64,000 nt of DNA from an uncultured Clostridia bacterium (GCA_947624675.1 CANQLI010000001.1:1-64000), one strand, 5' to 3'. Numbered from the stretch's first letter, positions 42,656 through 52,248 are shown. Notes: generated from the letters alone by a model not told the origin. Numbers and translations are program-made.

Positions 42656-43702
42656 ATGAGAAGGATTATTTGTTCTACGGTTTCCCTTATTATTTGTCTT
42701 TTACTTATGACAGGCATAGCAGCATCAGCCAACAACAGCAAGCTTGAGGTCATTAACCCTCCTCACAGTATGCTTGTGCTTGGCGACTCAATATCCACAG
42801 GCTGTATGCTTTATTCATACAAAAAGGGAAACAACTACAACACTCAAAGCTATGCAAATCTTGTAGCAAGCGATCTTCATCTTTCACAGGAGCGTTCATA
42901 TTTAAATCTGGCGTCTGACGGACTTACCTCTCAGGAGCTTTTAACTAACCTTCGGGACGGCAAATATGACAAAGCGATAGATTCTGAGCTCATTCTCCTC
43001 ACTATCGGCGGAAATGATCTTTTAGGCGAGTTTTTGGAGTTTTTAAAGGAAAGCATTGGACTTGACCTTATTGATATTTCCGGGACAAGCATAAACGCTG
43101 ATTTTACAAATCCGGAGCTTATGGCTAAGTTAAACGAATTGATCTCAAATATAGACTCAAACATATCGGGCTTTTCTGAAACCTTTTCAGAGATACTCTC
43201 CTTAATAAGAGAAAAAAACAAGAACGCATATATAATTTGTCAGACAGTATATAATCCGCTAGAATGCCTTCCGATACCCGATTCGGTAAAAAACATCTTT
43301 GACGGAAAAATAAATCTTTTAAACCAAAACCTTAGAAGCTGTGTCAGAACTCAAAATCAAGATAAAGTATGTGTTGAAGTTATAGATGTTTATCACCTGT
43401 TTGACGGGAAATCAGCGGATATGACAAATATGCTTGACGGCGATATACATCCGAACGCTTCCGGGCACAAAAAAATCTATGAAGCGGTAAAATCATCTAT
43501 TGAAAAACACAGCTTCCCCACCCCTACCGATACCTCCACAACCGAATCAGGTGGCGTTCCGGTAAGCGGACGACTTGACGAAATAGAAAAAAGCGAAAGC
43601 AGTTCGGTTCTGGTAATGTGCGCTTTTGTAGGAGTATTCGGAATTTGCCTTCTCTCAGCTATCATAGTATTTATTATAAGAAAAAAGCATAACAAAATAT
43701 AG
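42656..43702 (+). CDS. secreted, membrane-anchored SGNH/GDSL esterase
   Basis: 348 residues. Signal peptide (about 1-25), SGNH hydrolase domain with LGDSIS (nucleophile Ser), TIGGNDLL (Asn), and DGDIHPNASGH (Asp/His), then a short Pro/Ser/Thr-rich stalk and a C-terminal membrane segment with a basic tail (about 318-348). It should act outside the cell, anchored in the membrane, perhaps removing acyl groups from cell-wall or dietary glycans. GAGAGG before the ATG. Divergent from the ABC-F gene. Confidence 0.9.
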   Translation: MRRIICSTVSLIICLLLMTGIAASANNSKLEVINPPHSMLVLGDSISTGCMLYSYKKGNNYNTQSYANLVASDLHLSQERSYLNLASDGLTSQELLTNLRDGKYDKAIDSELILLTIGGNDLLGEFLEFLKESIGLDLIDISGTSINADFTNPELMAKLNELISNIDSNISGFSETFSEILSLIREKNKNAYIICQTVYNPLECLPIPDSVKNIFDGKINLLNQNLRSCVRTQNQDKVCVEVIDVYHLFDGKSADMTNMLDGDIHPNASGHKKIYEAVKSSIEKHSFPTPTDTSTTESGGVPVSGRLDEIEKSESSSVLVMCAFVGVFGICLLSAIIVFIIRKKHNKI

Positions 43703-43808
43703 TTTAACAGGTGCTGACACAGATTCACAATCACTTTGTCGAATATGGCGGCACCTATTTTTTTTGCGCCGCATAGGATAATATACAGAGATTACGAGGT
43801 GATGTATA

Positions 43809-44375
43809 TTGAGAATAACTAAGCTTTCTAAATACACCTTTAAAATAGAACTTTCTGCTGATGATATGTCAAAGCTCGGCACCGATATAGCTCTTATTGA
43901 CAACAAAAGCTATGGCGCAAAAAAATTTATTTCTCGCCTTATCGACATAATTGAACGCTCTATGCAAGTGAGAATATCGAGATCAAAGCTTTTTGTAGAG
44001 GTTTTTGAAGAGCCGCCGGGGGGCTGTGTAGTATATCTTTGCGGTAACGAGGAGCTTATTACTGATTCGACCGGGTCTGATGAAGAGCATACAGTGGTAT
44101 TTGAACTGACATTCAACGAGCTTTTCAGATTTGCAAAAAGGGCCAGTAAATTACACCTCAATAAAGCGGACTCCTCTCTTTACTTTGACGGAAATTACAG
44201 AATTATTATAAAGCAAAATAAAAAAGCCGATGAAGCTTATGAGCTTAAACGGCTTTTATCCGAATATCACGGTTCATATAATAAAATTGATATTATATTT
44301 ACGGAGGAACATTACACTGCCATTTGCAAAAATAATGCAATAGACAAAATACTTAGGATCGATCTTTTAAATTAG
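43809..44375 (+). CDS. MecA-like adaptor protein
   Basis: 188 residues from a TTG start, with GAGGTGA 6 nt upstream; the in-frame start agrees with the family (RITKLSKYTFKIELSADDM). The layout matches MecA: N-terminal substrate-binding domain, acidic middle (TGSDEEHTVVFEL), and a C-terminal ClpC-binding domain (NADSSLYFDGNYRIIIKQNKK-like region, EEHYTAICKNNAIDKI). MecA feeds proteins such as ComK to ClpCP. Similarity is moderate, and the linker is shorter than in Bacillus MecA. No clpC nearby. Confidence 0.72.
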   Translation: MRITKLSKYTFKIELSADDMSKLGTDIALIDNKSYGAKKFISRLIDIIERSMQVRISRSKLFVEVFEEPPGGCVVYLCGNEELITDSTGSDEEHTVVFELTFNELFRFAKRASKLHLNKADSSLYFDGNYRIIIKQNKKADEAYELKRLLSEYHGSYNKIDIIFTEEHYTAICKNNAIDKILRIDLLN

Positions 44376-44417
44376 AGCTTTAGCAGTATATTTTTTACAC
44401 ATCGCAAAGGTGTATTA

Positions 44418-45071
44418 TCATATACCTTGTTTAAGTTTTCTTATTCTTTCAGCCATATCGTCGGCTTTAAACAGATATGTACCGGCAACAAGATTTGTCG
44501 CACCGCTCAATATTACCTGTGGTGCGGTTTTTTCATTTATTCCACCATCAACTTGAATAACTTTATTAAGACCACGCTCATTTATCTTTTTGTTGAGCGT
44601 TTTTATCTTTTCTACCATATTCTCTATAAAGCCCTGACCTCCAAACCCCGGCTCTACCGTCATTATAAGCACCATATCTACCAGCTCAAGATACGGATAA
44701 ACAAGACTTACATCTGTACCGGGTTTTATAGAAATACCGACGCTTATACCCTTGTCCCTGCACATTTTTATACAGCTTTCGATACTGTCGGTAGATTCAA
44801 TATGAAATGTAATATTATCCGCGCCAAAATCAATAAATCTTTCTATATACCGCTCAGGAGAGGTTATCATTAGATGAACATCAAAAGGAAGCTTGCTTAC
44901 TCTTTTCGCACACTTTAACACTGGAAGACCAAAGCTTATGTTATTGACAAACACCCCGTCCATAACATCAAAATGTACATAATCCGCTCCTGATGCCTCA
45001 ACTCTCTTTAACTCGCTCTCTAAATTTGAAAGATCGCACCCAAGTATTGAGGCGGACACATTGATACTCAT
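44418..45071 (-). CDS. rpe: ribulose-phosphate 3-epimerase
   Basis: 217 residues. Interconverts ribulose 5-phosphate and xylulose 5-phosphate. Motifs: ASILGCDLSNLESEL, HFDVMDGVFVNNISFG, HLMI, TVEPGFGGQGF and QVDGGINEKTA, carrying the metal and phosphate sites. GGGAG before the ATG. It follows the uridine-kinase-like gene by 27 nt and is probably co-transcribed with it. It could also feed sedoheptulose to the heptose pathway. Confidence 0.96.
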   Translation of the reverse strand: MSINVSASILGCDLSNLESELKRVEASGADYVHFDVMDGVFVNNISFGLPVLKCAKRVSKLPFDVHLMITSPERYIERFIDFGADNITFHIESTDSIESCIKMCRDKGISVGISIKPGTDVSLVYPYLELVDMVLIMTVEPGFGGQGFIENMVEKIKTLNKKINERGLNKVIQVDGGINEKTAPQVILSGATNLVAGTYLFKADDMAERIRKLKQGI

Positions 45072-45098
45072 AACATCACTCCCTGTTTTTATACATTC

Positions 45099-46040
45099 TT
45101 AATATTCAAATGCGCTTCCTCCAATAAACTCCCTCACAAGCGAGCTTTTCGGAATAAGATTTTCTTCAACACTCTCAGCGTTTTTAAGCGCCATATAAAG
45201 ATTATCGGCGTGAGCTTTACTTTTACTCTGAGACGGAATATCCAAAAGTCCTTTAAGGTCAAACCTTCGATATACTCCTATTTCATAGGGAATAAGCGTA
45301 TCTATCCGGATGTCCGCCCTTTCCTTAAAAGGAATGATGTATTTTTTTGCACCCTCCTCTACCTTTTCACATTGTGAGAGAGTATGCTCAAAGCTTCTTC
45401 CCCTAAAATTTACATCTCTTGTCAACCTTCTTAAAAGTCTTATATCGGCTCTTCTCAAGGTCTTGTCCTTATAGCTTATTCTTGTATCCGGGCTAAGATA
45501 AATGCTATGTGTAAAATCTGTTTTATATCTTGTGACATCAGGATTAAGCGCGTGTATTCCCTCAATTACGACAAGCTCTCCCTTTTTTCTTTTTATTCTT
45601 TTACAGCCTGCTCTGAGCTGACTTTTAAATCTAAATATCGGGACATCTATCTCCTTACCCTCTGCAAGCCTTATAAGATGCTCCTGTAAAAGAGGTATAT
45701 CAAGTCTTGACGGCGCCTCAAGGTCAATACCGCTTTCGTCCTTAAGCGGTATAAAATAATTATCCATTGAAATAGTATGAGTTTCTATTCCCGCACGATC
45801 CAAAAGCGCTTCCAATTTAAGCGCTGTCGTTGTCTTACCTGCACCGGAAGGGCCGGATAAAAGTATTATCGGACGCTTATCTGCATATGATTTTATTCTT
45901 TCTGCAGCATCGTAAATTCTCTTTTCATAAACATCTTCGCACTCTTTGATAAAACCTTTTACATCATACTTAATACGCTCGTTTATATCTTCAATTCTGA
46001 TCTGATTCATAGTTTTGAATACCGCTCTCTTTCTGTGCAT
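45099..46040 (-). CDS. uridine kinase / phosphoribulokinase-like P-loop kinase
   Basis: 313 residues. P-loop LLSGPSGAGKTTTALKL, a lid and nucleoside site (SMDNYFIPL, PSRLDIPLLQEHL), and VVIEGIHALNPD mark the uridine kinase/PRK superfamily. The N-terminal 55 residues and the C-terminal 80 residues are extra compared with Udk, resembling the larger threonyl-tRNA-synthetase-like/PRK group found in Clostridia. The start is ATG at 46040 (AGGGG just upstream) or 46010. Substrate uncertain; the rpe neighbour hints at a pentose phosphate or nucleoside role. Confidence 0.8.
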   Translation of the reverse strand: MHRKRAVFKTMNQIRIEDINERIKYDVKGFIKECEDVYEKRIYDAAERIKSYADKRPIILLSGPSGAGKTTTALKLEALLDRAGIETHTISMDNYFIPLKDESGIDLEAPSRLDIPLLQEHLIRLAEGKEIDVPIFRFKSQLRAGCKRIKRKKGELVVIEGIHALNPDVTRYKTDFTHSIYLSPDTRISYKDKTLRRADIRLLRRLTRDVNFRGRSFEHTLSQCEKVEEGAKKYIIPFKERADIRIDTLIPYEIGVYRRFDLKGLLDIPSQSKSKAHADNLYMALKNAESVEENLIPKSSLVREFIGGSAFEY

Positions 46041-46095
46041 ATCCCCTAAAGGTATTTTAGCACATTTTATCCCTTTTTACAATAGCATATGCAAT

Positions 46096-46123
46096 CACCC
46101 GATATTATTTCCGGCATATAATG
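46096..46123 (+). promoter_or_regulatory. SigK-like (mother-cell) promoter of dpaAB
   Basis: CACC (46096-46099) and CATATAATG (46115-46123) with a 15-nt spacer resemble the SigK consensus (AC ... CATANNNTA). The dpaAB genes are SigK-dependent in Bacillus. No SigA-type promoter is evident. Confidence 0.45.
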
Positions 46124-46180
46124 AAATAAAGAAAATGATATTTTTAAAACAGCCACTTTTTGGCATAAGGAGCGAAGCAT

Positions 46181-47053
46181 ATGAATAAAAAACGCAGTGT
46201 GCTTATAGCCGGCGGAGATTACCGCCAGACCTATATAGCCGGATACTTTATAAAATATTTTGATAAAATATATACGATAGGCTTTAATCAGACCTTAAGC
46301 TTTGACAAAGTAACTTTTCTGGAAGACATAACCGAGCTGAATGACAGTATAGATGTACTGGTGCTTCCGCCTGTTACAACAAACGACGGAAAAACTGTAA
46401 ACACTCCGTTTTACAATAAAAATCTGTATATAAACGATGTACTTAAACACCTTGCGCCAAACGCATTGATATTCGGCGGAAATATCAGCGAGAGCCTTTT
46501 TAAAGAACTTTGCGAAAACAACTATACAGTCACAGATTACTTTAAAAACGAAAAGCTTATTCTCGCAAATACCATACCTACTGCCGAGGGAGCGTTGCAG
46601 ATCGCTCTAGAAGAAACACCGTATGTTTTGCGAAACGCGAAAACAGCGGTTCTTGGCTTTGGAAGAGTAGGAAGAGAAACGGCAAAGCTTTTTAAAAGTG
46701 TAGGCGCAGAAGTTTCGGTTTTTGACAGAAAGAAAAGCAAAAGAAATGCCGCTGAGAAAATAGGTCTTAACGCATACGATTTCGGTGCTGATGAGCTATA
46801 CTCTTCAAGCATTATCATAAACACTGTTCCTGCGCTCGTTATTTCAAAAGAGGTATTAAAAAAAATAAGCGCCAACACGCTTATAATTGATCTTGCCTCA
46901 AAGCCGGGCGGAGTTGATTTGAAATACGCAAGAATAAGGGGTATGAATGTTATCTGGGCACTTTCTCTCCCAGGTAAGGTCGCACCTGTAACAAGCGGTG
47001 AAATCATTGCAAAAACGATAATATCCTGTATAAAATCCGGAGGCGGCTTATGA
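46181..47053 (+). CDS. dpaA: dipicolinate synthase subunit A
   Basis: 290 residues. N-terminal domain with LIAGGDYRQTYIA, then a Rossmann-type NAD(P)-binding domain (TAVLGFGRVGRETAKLF). NTIPTAEGALQIALEETPY and the C-terminal LPGKVAPVTSGEII are diagnostic for DpaA (SpoVFA). With DpaB it makes dipicolinic acid in the mother cell for the spore core. AGGAG before the ATG. Overlaps dpaB by 4 nt. Confidence 0.95.
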   Translation: MNKKRSVLIAGGDYRQTYIAGYFIKYFDKIYTIGFNQTLSFDKVTFLEDITELNDSIDVLVLPPVTTNDGKTVNTPFYNKNLYINDVLKHLAPNALIFGGNISESLFKELCENNYTVTDYFKNEKLILANTIPTAEGALQIALEETPYVLRNAKTAVLGFGRVGRETAKLFKSVGAEVSVFDRKKSKRNAAEKIGLNAYDFGADELYSSSIIINTVPALVISKEVLKKISANTLIIDLASKPGGVDLKYARIRGMNVIWALSLPGKVAPVTSGEIIAKTIISCIKSGGGL

Positions 47054-47640
47054 TAAACACTCTTGAAGGACTTAAAATCGGTTTTTGCGTAACCGGCTCG
47101 TTTTGTACATTTGAAAAGGCTTTCGCCACAGTTTCACAACTTGTCTCCACTAAAGCGCTTGTAACTCCGATAATGTCTTTTAATGCGAGTTCAATAGATA
47201 CCCGTTTTGGAAAAGCTCAGGAGCATATCAACAAGCTTGAAGATTTCACAGGTAAAAAAGTTATTAAGACGATAGAAGATGCGGAACCGATAGGTCCTAA
47301 AAAGCTACACGATATACTGGTTGTAGCTCCCTGTACAGCCAACACACTGGCTAAGCTTGCTTTGGGTATAACCGACACACCGGTAACAATGGCTGTTAAA
47401 TCACATATCAGAAATTCAAGACCGGTTTTGATAGCAATTTCTACAAACGATGCTCTTGCCGCAGCGGCAAAAAACATCGGAGCATTACAAAACTACAAAA
47501 ACTATTATTTTGTGCCATATGCACAGGACGATTATTATAATAAACCGTATTCTATTGTAGCAAGATTCGAGCTTATCCCCGAAGCGATAATAAAAGCGAT
47601 GAACGGTGTTCAGATACAACCGATAATCTACAGAAAATAA
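47050..47640 (+). CDS. dpaB: dipicolinate synthase subunit B
   Basis: 196 residues, flavoprotein fold: LKIGFCVTGSFCTFEKAF, TPIMSFNASSIDTRFGKA, and LVVAPCTANTLAKLALGITDTPVTMA (the last split here for length: VVAPCTANTLAKLA). Second subunit of dipicolinate synthase. Starts within the dpaA stop (ATGA), so translation is coupled. Confidence 0.95.
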   Translation: MINTLEGLKIGFCVTGSFCTFEKAFATVSQLVSTKALVTPIMSFNASSIDTRFGKAQEHINKLEDFTGKKVIKTIEDAEPIGPKKLHDILVVAPCTANTLAKLALGITDTPVTMAVKSHIRNSRPVLIAISTNDALAAAAKNIGALQNYKNYYFVPYAQDDYYNKPYSIVARFELIPEAIIKAMNGVQIQPIIYRK

Positions 47641-47665
47641 TACAAGGTCTCCTATATTTTTTATA

Positions 47666-48916
47666 TCAGCTTTTCCAGGAGTTTAGATAATTTTCCTGTT
47701 CATCGGTAAGCCTGTCTATCTCTATTCCCCAGAATCTGAGCTTTCTTTGAGCTACCTCCTTGTCTATTTCCTTTGGAACATCAATGATCATACTGCTCGT
47801 TCTGCCTTTATTCTCAACAAGATACCGTGCCGAAAGTGCCTGTATCGCAAAAGACATATCCATTATCTCTGCCGGATGACCGTCTCCGGCAGCAAGGTTT
47901 ACCAGTCTGCCCTCTGAAATAACATAGACTATGTTGCCGTTTTTAAGCTCATAGCCCATTATGTTCTTTCTGGCAGGCTTTTTATTTACAGCGATTTTTT
48001 TCAGAGTGGCAACATCTACCTCACAGTCAAAATGCCCTGCATTACACATTATCGCTCCGTTTTTCATATTCATAAACGAGTTTTCTGTTATAACATCCTT
48101 ACAGCCTGTCACAGTAATGAAGAAATCACCTACTTTTGCGGCGTCTTCCATTTTCATAACCTTAAATCCGTCCATAACCGCTTCCATTGCCTTTATCGGA
48201 TCGATCTCAGTTACTATTACCGATGCCCCAAGTCCTTTTGCTCTCATAGCGACTCCTTTTCCGCACCAACCGTATCCGGCAACAACAACATTCTTTCCGG
48301 CGACGATAAGGTTTGTCGTTCGGTTTATTCCGTCCCAAACCGACTGACCTGTACCGTAGCGGTTGTCAAAAAGGTGCTTACAATCTGCGTTATTAACAAG
48401 CACCATAGGAAATTTAAGAGCGCCCTGTTTATTCATATTTATAAGCCGTATTATTCCTGTAGTTGTTTCTTCACACCCGCCTATAACATTTTTTATAAGC
48501 TCAGGATATTCGTTGTGTATAAGATTAACAAGGTCTCCGCCATCGTCTATTATGATGTTAGGTCCAGCCTTTATGACGCTTTCAATGTGCCTGTGATACT
48601 CCTCGTCGGTCGCATCATACCACGCAAAAACATTAAGTCCCGAATGTACAAGTGCGGCAGCGACATCATCCTGGGTGGAAAGCGGATTTGACCCCGTAAC
48701 ATACATCTGTGCTCCGCCCGCAGAAAGCACTCTGCAAAGATATGCGGTTTTCGCCTCAAGGTGTACAGACAGCGCGATTTTAATGTTACGAAACGGTTTT
48801 TCTCTTATAAACTCATCCTCGATAGACCGCAGAATAGGCATATTAGCCTTCACCCATTCTATTTTAAGTTCTCCGCTTTGCCAAATGCTTTCATCCCTTA
48901 TCTCACTCATCTTCAT
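47666..48916 (-). CDS. ahcY: adenosylhomocysteinase
   Basis: 416 residues from the ATG at 48916, where AAAGGA lies 5 nt upstream. Splits S-adenosylhomocysteine into adenosine and homocysteine. NAD-binding VVVAGYGWCGKGVAMRAKG, the substrate-site GSNPLSTQDDVAAALV, HSGLNVFAW, and the C-terminal GDGHPAEIMDMSFA are characteristic. Slightly shorter than the eukaryotic type. It overlaps the thioesterase gene by 14 nt; no SAM or SAH riboswitch was noticed. Confidence 0.96.
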   Translation of the reverse strand: MKMSEIRDESIWQSGELKIEWVKANMPILRSIEDEFIREKPFRNIKIALSVHLEAKTAYLCRVLSAGGAQMYVTGSNPLSTQDDVAAALVHSGLNVFAWYDATDEEYHRHIESVIKAGPNIIIDDGGDLVNLIHNEYPELIKNVIGGCEETTTGIIRLINMNKQGALKFPMVLVNNADCKHLFDNRYGTGQSVWDGINRTTNLIVAGKNVVVAGYGWCGKGVAMRAKGLGASVIVTEIDPIKAMEAVMDGFKVMKMEDAAKVGDFFITVTGCKDVITENSFMNMKNGAIMCNAGHFDCEVDVATLKKIAVNKKPARKNIMGYELKNGNIVYVISEGRLVNLAAGDGHPAEIMDMSFAIQALSARYLVENKGRTSSMIIDVPKEIDKEVAQRKLRFWGIEIDRLTDEQENYLNSWKS

Positions 48917-49343
48917 ACCAGTCCTTTCTGCCCACAGCATCTTTAAAAATCTGGTATATCTGTGGGTAATCGTTTTTTGTCCGCAACGGTCTCATATTCT
49001 TTGACACAAAGCAATGTGTGCTTTCCCCATCGGCAGAAAGCTTTCCCGTCGTAAGGTTGTAAAGCTTGTAGTTGACCTTAAATCTCACACCGGAAAACTC
49101 GCTTATCATCATACAAACTTTAAACTCATCATTAAACCTCACAGGTGAATGATAGTTTAAGGACACCGATAAAACGGGTATCATAACACCCATTTCCTCC
49201 ATCTTATCATAACCGAAGCCTATCTCGTCAAGCCACCATATTCTCGCTTCTTCAAGCCATCTTATATAGTTTGAGTGATGTACTATACCCATACCGTCTG
49301 TTTCATAATAAAACGCTTTGCGTGTAAAGCTATTTACTTTCAT
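48903..49343 (-). CDS. acyl-CoA thioesterase (YbgC/4HBT hot-dog fold)
   Basis: 146 residues from the ATG at 49343, with AGAGGA 9 nt upstream; an ATG six codons earlier is possible. YYETDGMGIVHHSNYIRWLEEAR carries the catalytic Asp and the HHSNYIRWLEE helix of 4HBT thioesterases. It should cleave an acyl-CoA or hydroxybenzoyl-CoA. Upstream of and overlapping ahcY; the functional link is unclear. Confidence 0.88.
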   Translation of the reverse strand: MKVNSFTRKAFYYETDGMGIVHHSNYIRWLEEARIWWLDEIGFGYDKMEEMGVMIPVLSVSLNYHSPVRFNDEFKVCMMISEFSGVRFKVNYKLYNLTTGKLSADGESTHCFVSKNMRPLRTKNDYPQIYQIFKDAVGRKDWYEDE

Positions 49344-49542
49344 AAACACTCTTCCTCTCATTTATATAAGCTATCCATATATAGATATTATATAATTTAA
49401 CACCTTTTATGTCAAGAATCAACTATTTGTGTGAACAAAAGGTATACTGTCATTTATATTTATTATAGCTATAACTTACATAAATACTATAAAATATTTG
49501 TCATATCAATTGTGAACAAATTATAAACATTCTGAAAACCTC

Positions 49543-49571
49543 TTGCTTTTATGAGAAAAATCTGCTAAAAT
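49543..49571 (+). promoter_or_regulatory. SigA-type promoter of rpmB
   Basis: TTGCTT (49543-49548), 17-nt spacer, TAAAAT (49566-49571), about 38 nt before the start codon. Confidence 0.65.
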
Positions 49572-49609
49572 AATGTAGTTGCCACGAAAATCAAAGGAGG
49601 TGCAGCGTT

Positions 49610-49795
49610 ATGGCAAAATGCAGTATTTGCGGAAAGGGTGTAACTTTCGGTATAAAGCTTTCACACTCTCACAGAAGAACTAACAGATCTTGGAAGCCTA
49701 ATGTAAAGAGAGTAAAGGCTATTGTTAACGGCACTCCTTGTCATATTTACGCATGCTCAAGGTGCTTGCGTTCTGGAAAAGTTGAAAGAGCGTAA
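49610..49795 (+). CDS. rpmB: 50S ribosomal protein L28
   Basis: 61 residues. MAKCSICGKGVTFG keeps the CxxC zinc pair; HSHRRTNRSWKPNVK and IYACSRCLRSGK (second CxxC) follow. GGAGGTG before the ATG. Monocistronic. Confidence 0.97.
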   Translation: MAKCSICGKGVTFGIKLSHSHRRTNRSWKPNVKRVKAIVNGTPCHIYACSRCLRSGKVERA

Positions 49796-49812
49796 TCGTT
49801 AATAAAAAAATT

Positions 49813-49838
49813 TTACAGTCGGATATTTTCCGGCTGTA
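49813..49838 (+). terminator. intrinsic terminator after rpmB
   Basis: Stem ACAGTCGGA / TTCCGGCTGT around TATT, followed by ATTTTTTATT. A second hairpin (CGGTGAGA / TCTCACCG) with TTTTTC lies at about 49863-49893. Confidence 0.8.
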
Positions 49839-49899
49839 TTTTTTATTATAAATTATAATATATCGGTGAGAGCCTTTTAAGGACTTCTCACCGTTTTTC

Positions 49900-52248
49900 T
49901 TATGAAGCCGCCTTCTCCGTTGCGGCTTCACTTATTATTTCATCAGTTTCCGAGGTATTCTCATTTGATGTATCATCTGTTGTCTCCTGATCGGAGGCTG
50001 TATTTACCCTTATCATATCGTGAAATACGATAGAATCCGAAACATTCATACGCTGTTCAACATATGCTATTCTTTCGCTTATATATTCATCTTCCACAGT
50101 TCCGTCGTTATACCTCTGTGAAATTTCCGCTCCGGAATAATCATCTCTTATAGTATTCTCCTTTTCCCCTGTTGTCGCTTCCTGTTCTTCCTCGGTATCG
50201 TCCTCAACCGGAGGAATGTATTTAGGAAGTCCTTTTGAAAAATCTGTTTGCTGATTTATTGGGACTGCCGTCATTACATTTTTATAGTCAATAAGGTCGA
50301 AATACTCTTCATTTGCGGCTGAATAATAAATACTGTCGGTAATAAAGTTTGAATTCGGCAGGATAACTATGTTTTCATTATCATTAACATCCTCATCCAA
50401 TAGGTTGTGCCCGAGTGCATATTTATTTTCATATCCGAAAAGATGACCTAGTGTCGGCTGACAGTCGTACATTCCGCCGATCTTATCTATTTTCACAGGC
50501 TCATACTCAGAGTGATCCTTTGTCCAGATTATAAACGGAACCTTTCTGTTTAAGTTATAGCAGTACTCATCAACGGGGACATAGCCCTCGTCGCCTTCCT
50601 CTAAGACACTGTCGGTATACGGGTCATAATTTAAGTATCGCTCATACTCAGATTCTTTAACCTTTGCATCGTGGTCGCCGTATATAACCAAAACCGTATT
50701 CTCTAAAAGCCCCTCATTGTCAAGCTCCTCAACAAGCTCCCCTATTGCCTGATCCGCATAGTTTACGCTTTTAAAATAATTGCCGAGCTTGGTATTCTCC
50801 ATAAACGGAGCTGATACAGTTTCATATTCTCCGGTTTCCTCATTAAATCTGTCATACTTAAAATCCACCTCATATCCGCTCGCTTTAGCGGCATCGGTAA
50901 ACGGAGTGTGATTAGAAAGCATTATCAGCGTTCCCATCCACTGCTCATTTTCCTTTGAAATAGTTTTAATCTTATCGACCGACTGTGAGAAGAATTCCTT
51001 ATCGTTAAGACCCATTCCTACTATCTGTTCGGGATCGTTGAAGTCAATGTCATAATCATCTGTATAGTTAAAGAACCTGTCATATCCCAAAGCCTCATGA
51101 AGCTCTAATCTGTTCCAGAAAGAGCCGTTATTTGCGTGCATACTGAAGGTATAATAGCCCTTTTCCTTTAAAAGCTTCTGAGTTGTTATATACATTCTGT
51201 TTGCATAATTCACAGCAACAGTACCGCTTGATGCCGGTAAAAGCGACGAAGAAAATGTAAATTCGCTGTCAGAGCTTGTTCCGACGCTCTCCTGTGCATA
51301 AAAGTTGCTGAAATATATTCCTTCCCTTGCCAATTTGTTGAGGTTAGGCGTTACCTCGACTCCGTTAAACGAGGTGTCCATAGCAAACTGCTGAATACTC
51401 TCCGCATGGATAACAAGGAGGTTTTTCCCCTCAAAAATATTCTTGTACTTATCCTTGTCTTCCTTATCCTCTTTGTTTTTATTATTTTCTGAGCTGCTCT
51501 CATAAAAGCTGTTGAATGTCTCCTTGCTCTTTTCCACGCCAAACACCGTATTAAGTGAGCTTTTAACCGAAAGCACAAGATCCGAAACAGTATAAGTATA
51601 CTCTCCGAACTCAGTCATTACCGAAACTCTGTTCCAGCTGTTGTATAGTCTTGACCAGTTAGTCGGCGTAACCATAGTACAGAAGATAAGGAACACAGCT
51701 ATTGAGGAAATAAAAGTCGTAAGCGCAGTTTTGTGCGTCTTTTTCTTGTCGTAGTCGTTAGAGAAATACCCCTCGCACTTTCTGAGTCTCAGATACAGAA
51801 TTATATATAGAGGTATCGGAAGCAATAATACAAAATCCTTAGCTTCAAGTATATTTTCGGTGACCGCGTCCATAACTCCGTTAAGCTGTGCCGCAGTAGC
51901 GATTTGAGATGCTGAAACAAATGACTTGAAATTAGTATAATAAATGCTGTTTCCGAAGCTCAGGAGTGAAAAAGCCGAAACGAGAACTATATAAAATATA
52001 AATCTCCTTGACGGTCTTATAAAATATCCTATCGTGCCGATAGCCATCAACACCGCAATATCCGCAAGCATAGGCTTTATGTAAAACCAGTCGCCCAGCG
52101 TAAAGCCCCTTAACACCGTTGACGCTAAAAGGCAGCAAACAACAAATCCGACAAAAAGCAGATTTTTCCTTATACATATAATAGCATTTTTAGGTAATCG
52201 CTTGACAGACGCACTTACCCTGCTAAAAAGATTTTTTGAATTTCCCAT
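49900..52248 (-). CDS. lipoteichoic-acid-synthase family sulfatase (LtaS-like)
   Basis: 782 residues. Five membrane segments in the first ~200 residues, then an extracellular sulfatase-fold domain: VIHAESIQQFA (metal-site Glu), SVGTSSDSEFTFSSSLLP (nucleophile Thr), HTPFTDAA, and IYGDHDAKVKESEY (metal-site Asp/His). Such enzymes polymerise glycerol phosphate on the outer face for lipoteichoic acid. A 70-residue acidic, Thr-rich tail extends beyond usual LtaS length. AGGAGG before the ATG. Whether it makes LTA or another glycerophosphate polymer is unknown. Confidence 0.88.
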   Translation of the reverse strand: MGNSKNLFSRVSASVKRLPKNAIICIRKNLLFVGFVVCCLLASTVLRGFTLGDWFYIKPMLADIAVLMAIGTIGYFIRPSRRFIFYIVLVSAFSLLSFGNSIYYTNFKSFVSASQIATAAQLNGVMDAVTENILEAKDFVLLLPIPLYIILYLRLRKCEGYFSNDYDKKKTHKTALTTFISSIAVFLIFCTMVTPTNWSRLYNSWNRVSVMTEFGEYTYTVSDLVLSVKSSLNTVFGVEKSKETFNSFYESSSENNKNKEDKEDKDKYKNIFEGKNLLVIHAESIQQFAMDTSFNGVEVTPNLNKLAREGIYFSNFYAQESVGTSSDSEFTFSSSLLPASSGTVAVNYANRMYITTQKLLKEKGYYTFSMHANNGSFWNRLELHEALGYDRFFNYTDDYDIDFNDPEQIVGMGLNDKEFFSQSVDKIKTISKENEQWMGTLIMLSNHTPFTDAAKASGYEVDFKYDRFNEETGEYETVSAPFMENTKLGNYFKSVNYADQAIGELVEELDNEGLLENTVLVIYGDHDAKVKESEYERYLNYDPYTDSVLEEGDEGYVPVDEYCYNLNRKVPFIIWTKDHSEYEPVKIDKIGGMYDCQPTLGHLFGYENKYALGHNLLDEDVNDNENIVILPNSNFITDSIYYSAANEEYFDLIDYKNVMTAVPINQQTDFSKGLPKYIPPVEDDTEEEQEATTGEKENTIRDDYSGAEISQRYNDGTVEDEYISERIAYVEQRMNVSDSIVFHDMIRVNTASDQETTDDTSNENTSETDEIISEAATEKAAS

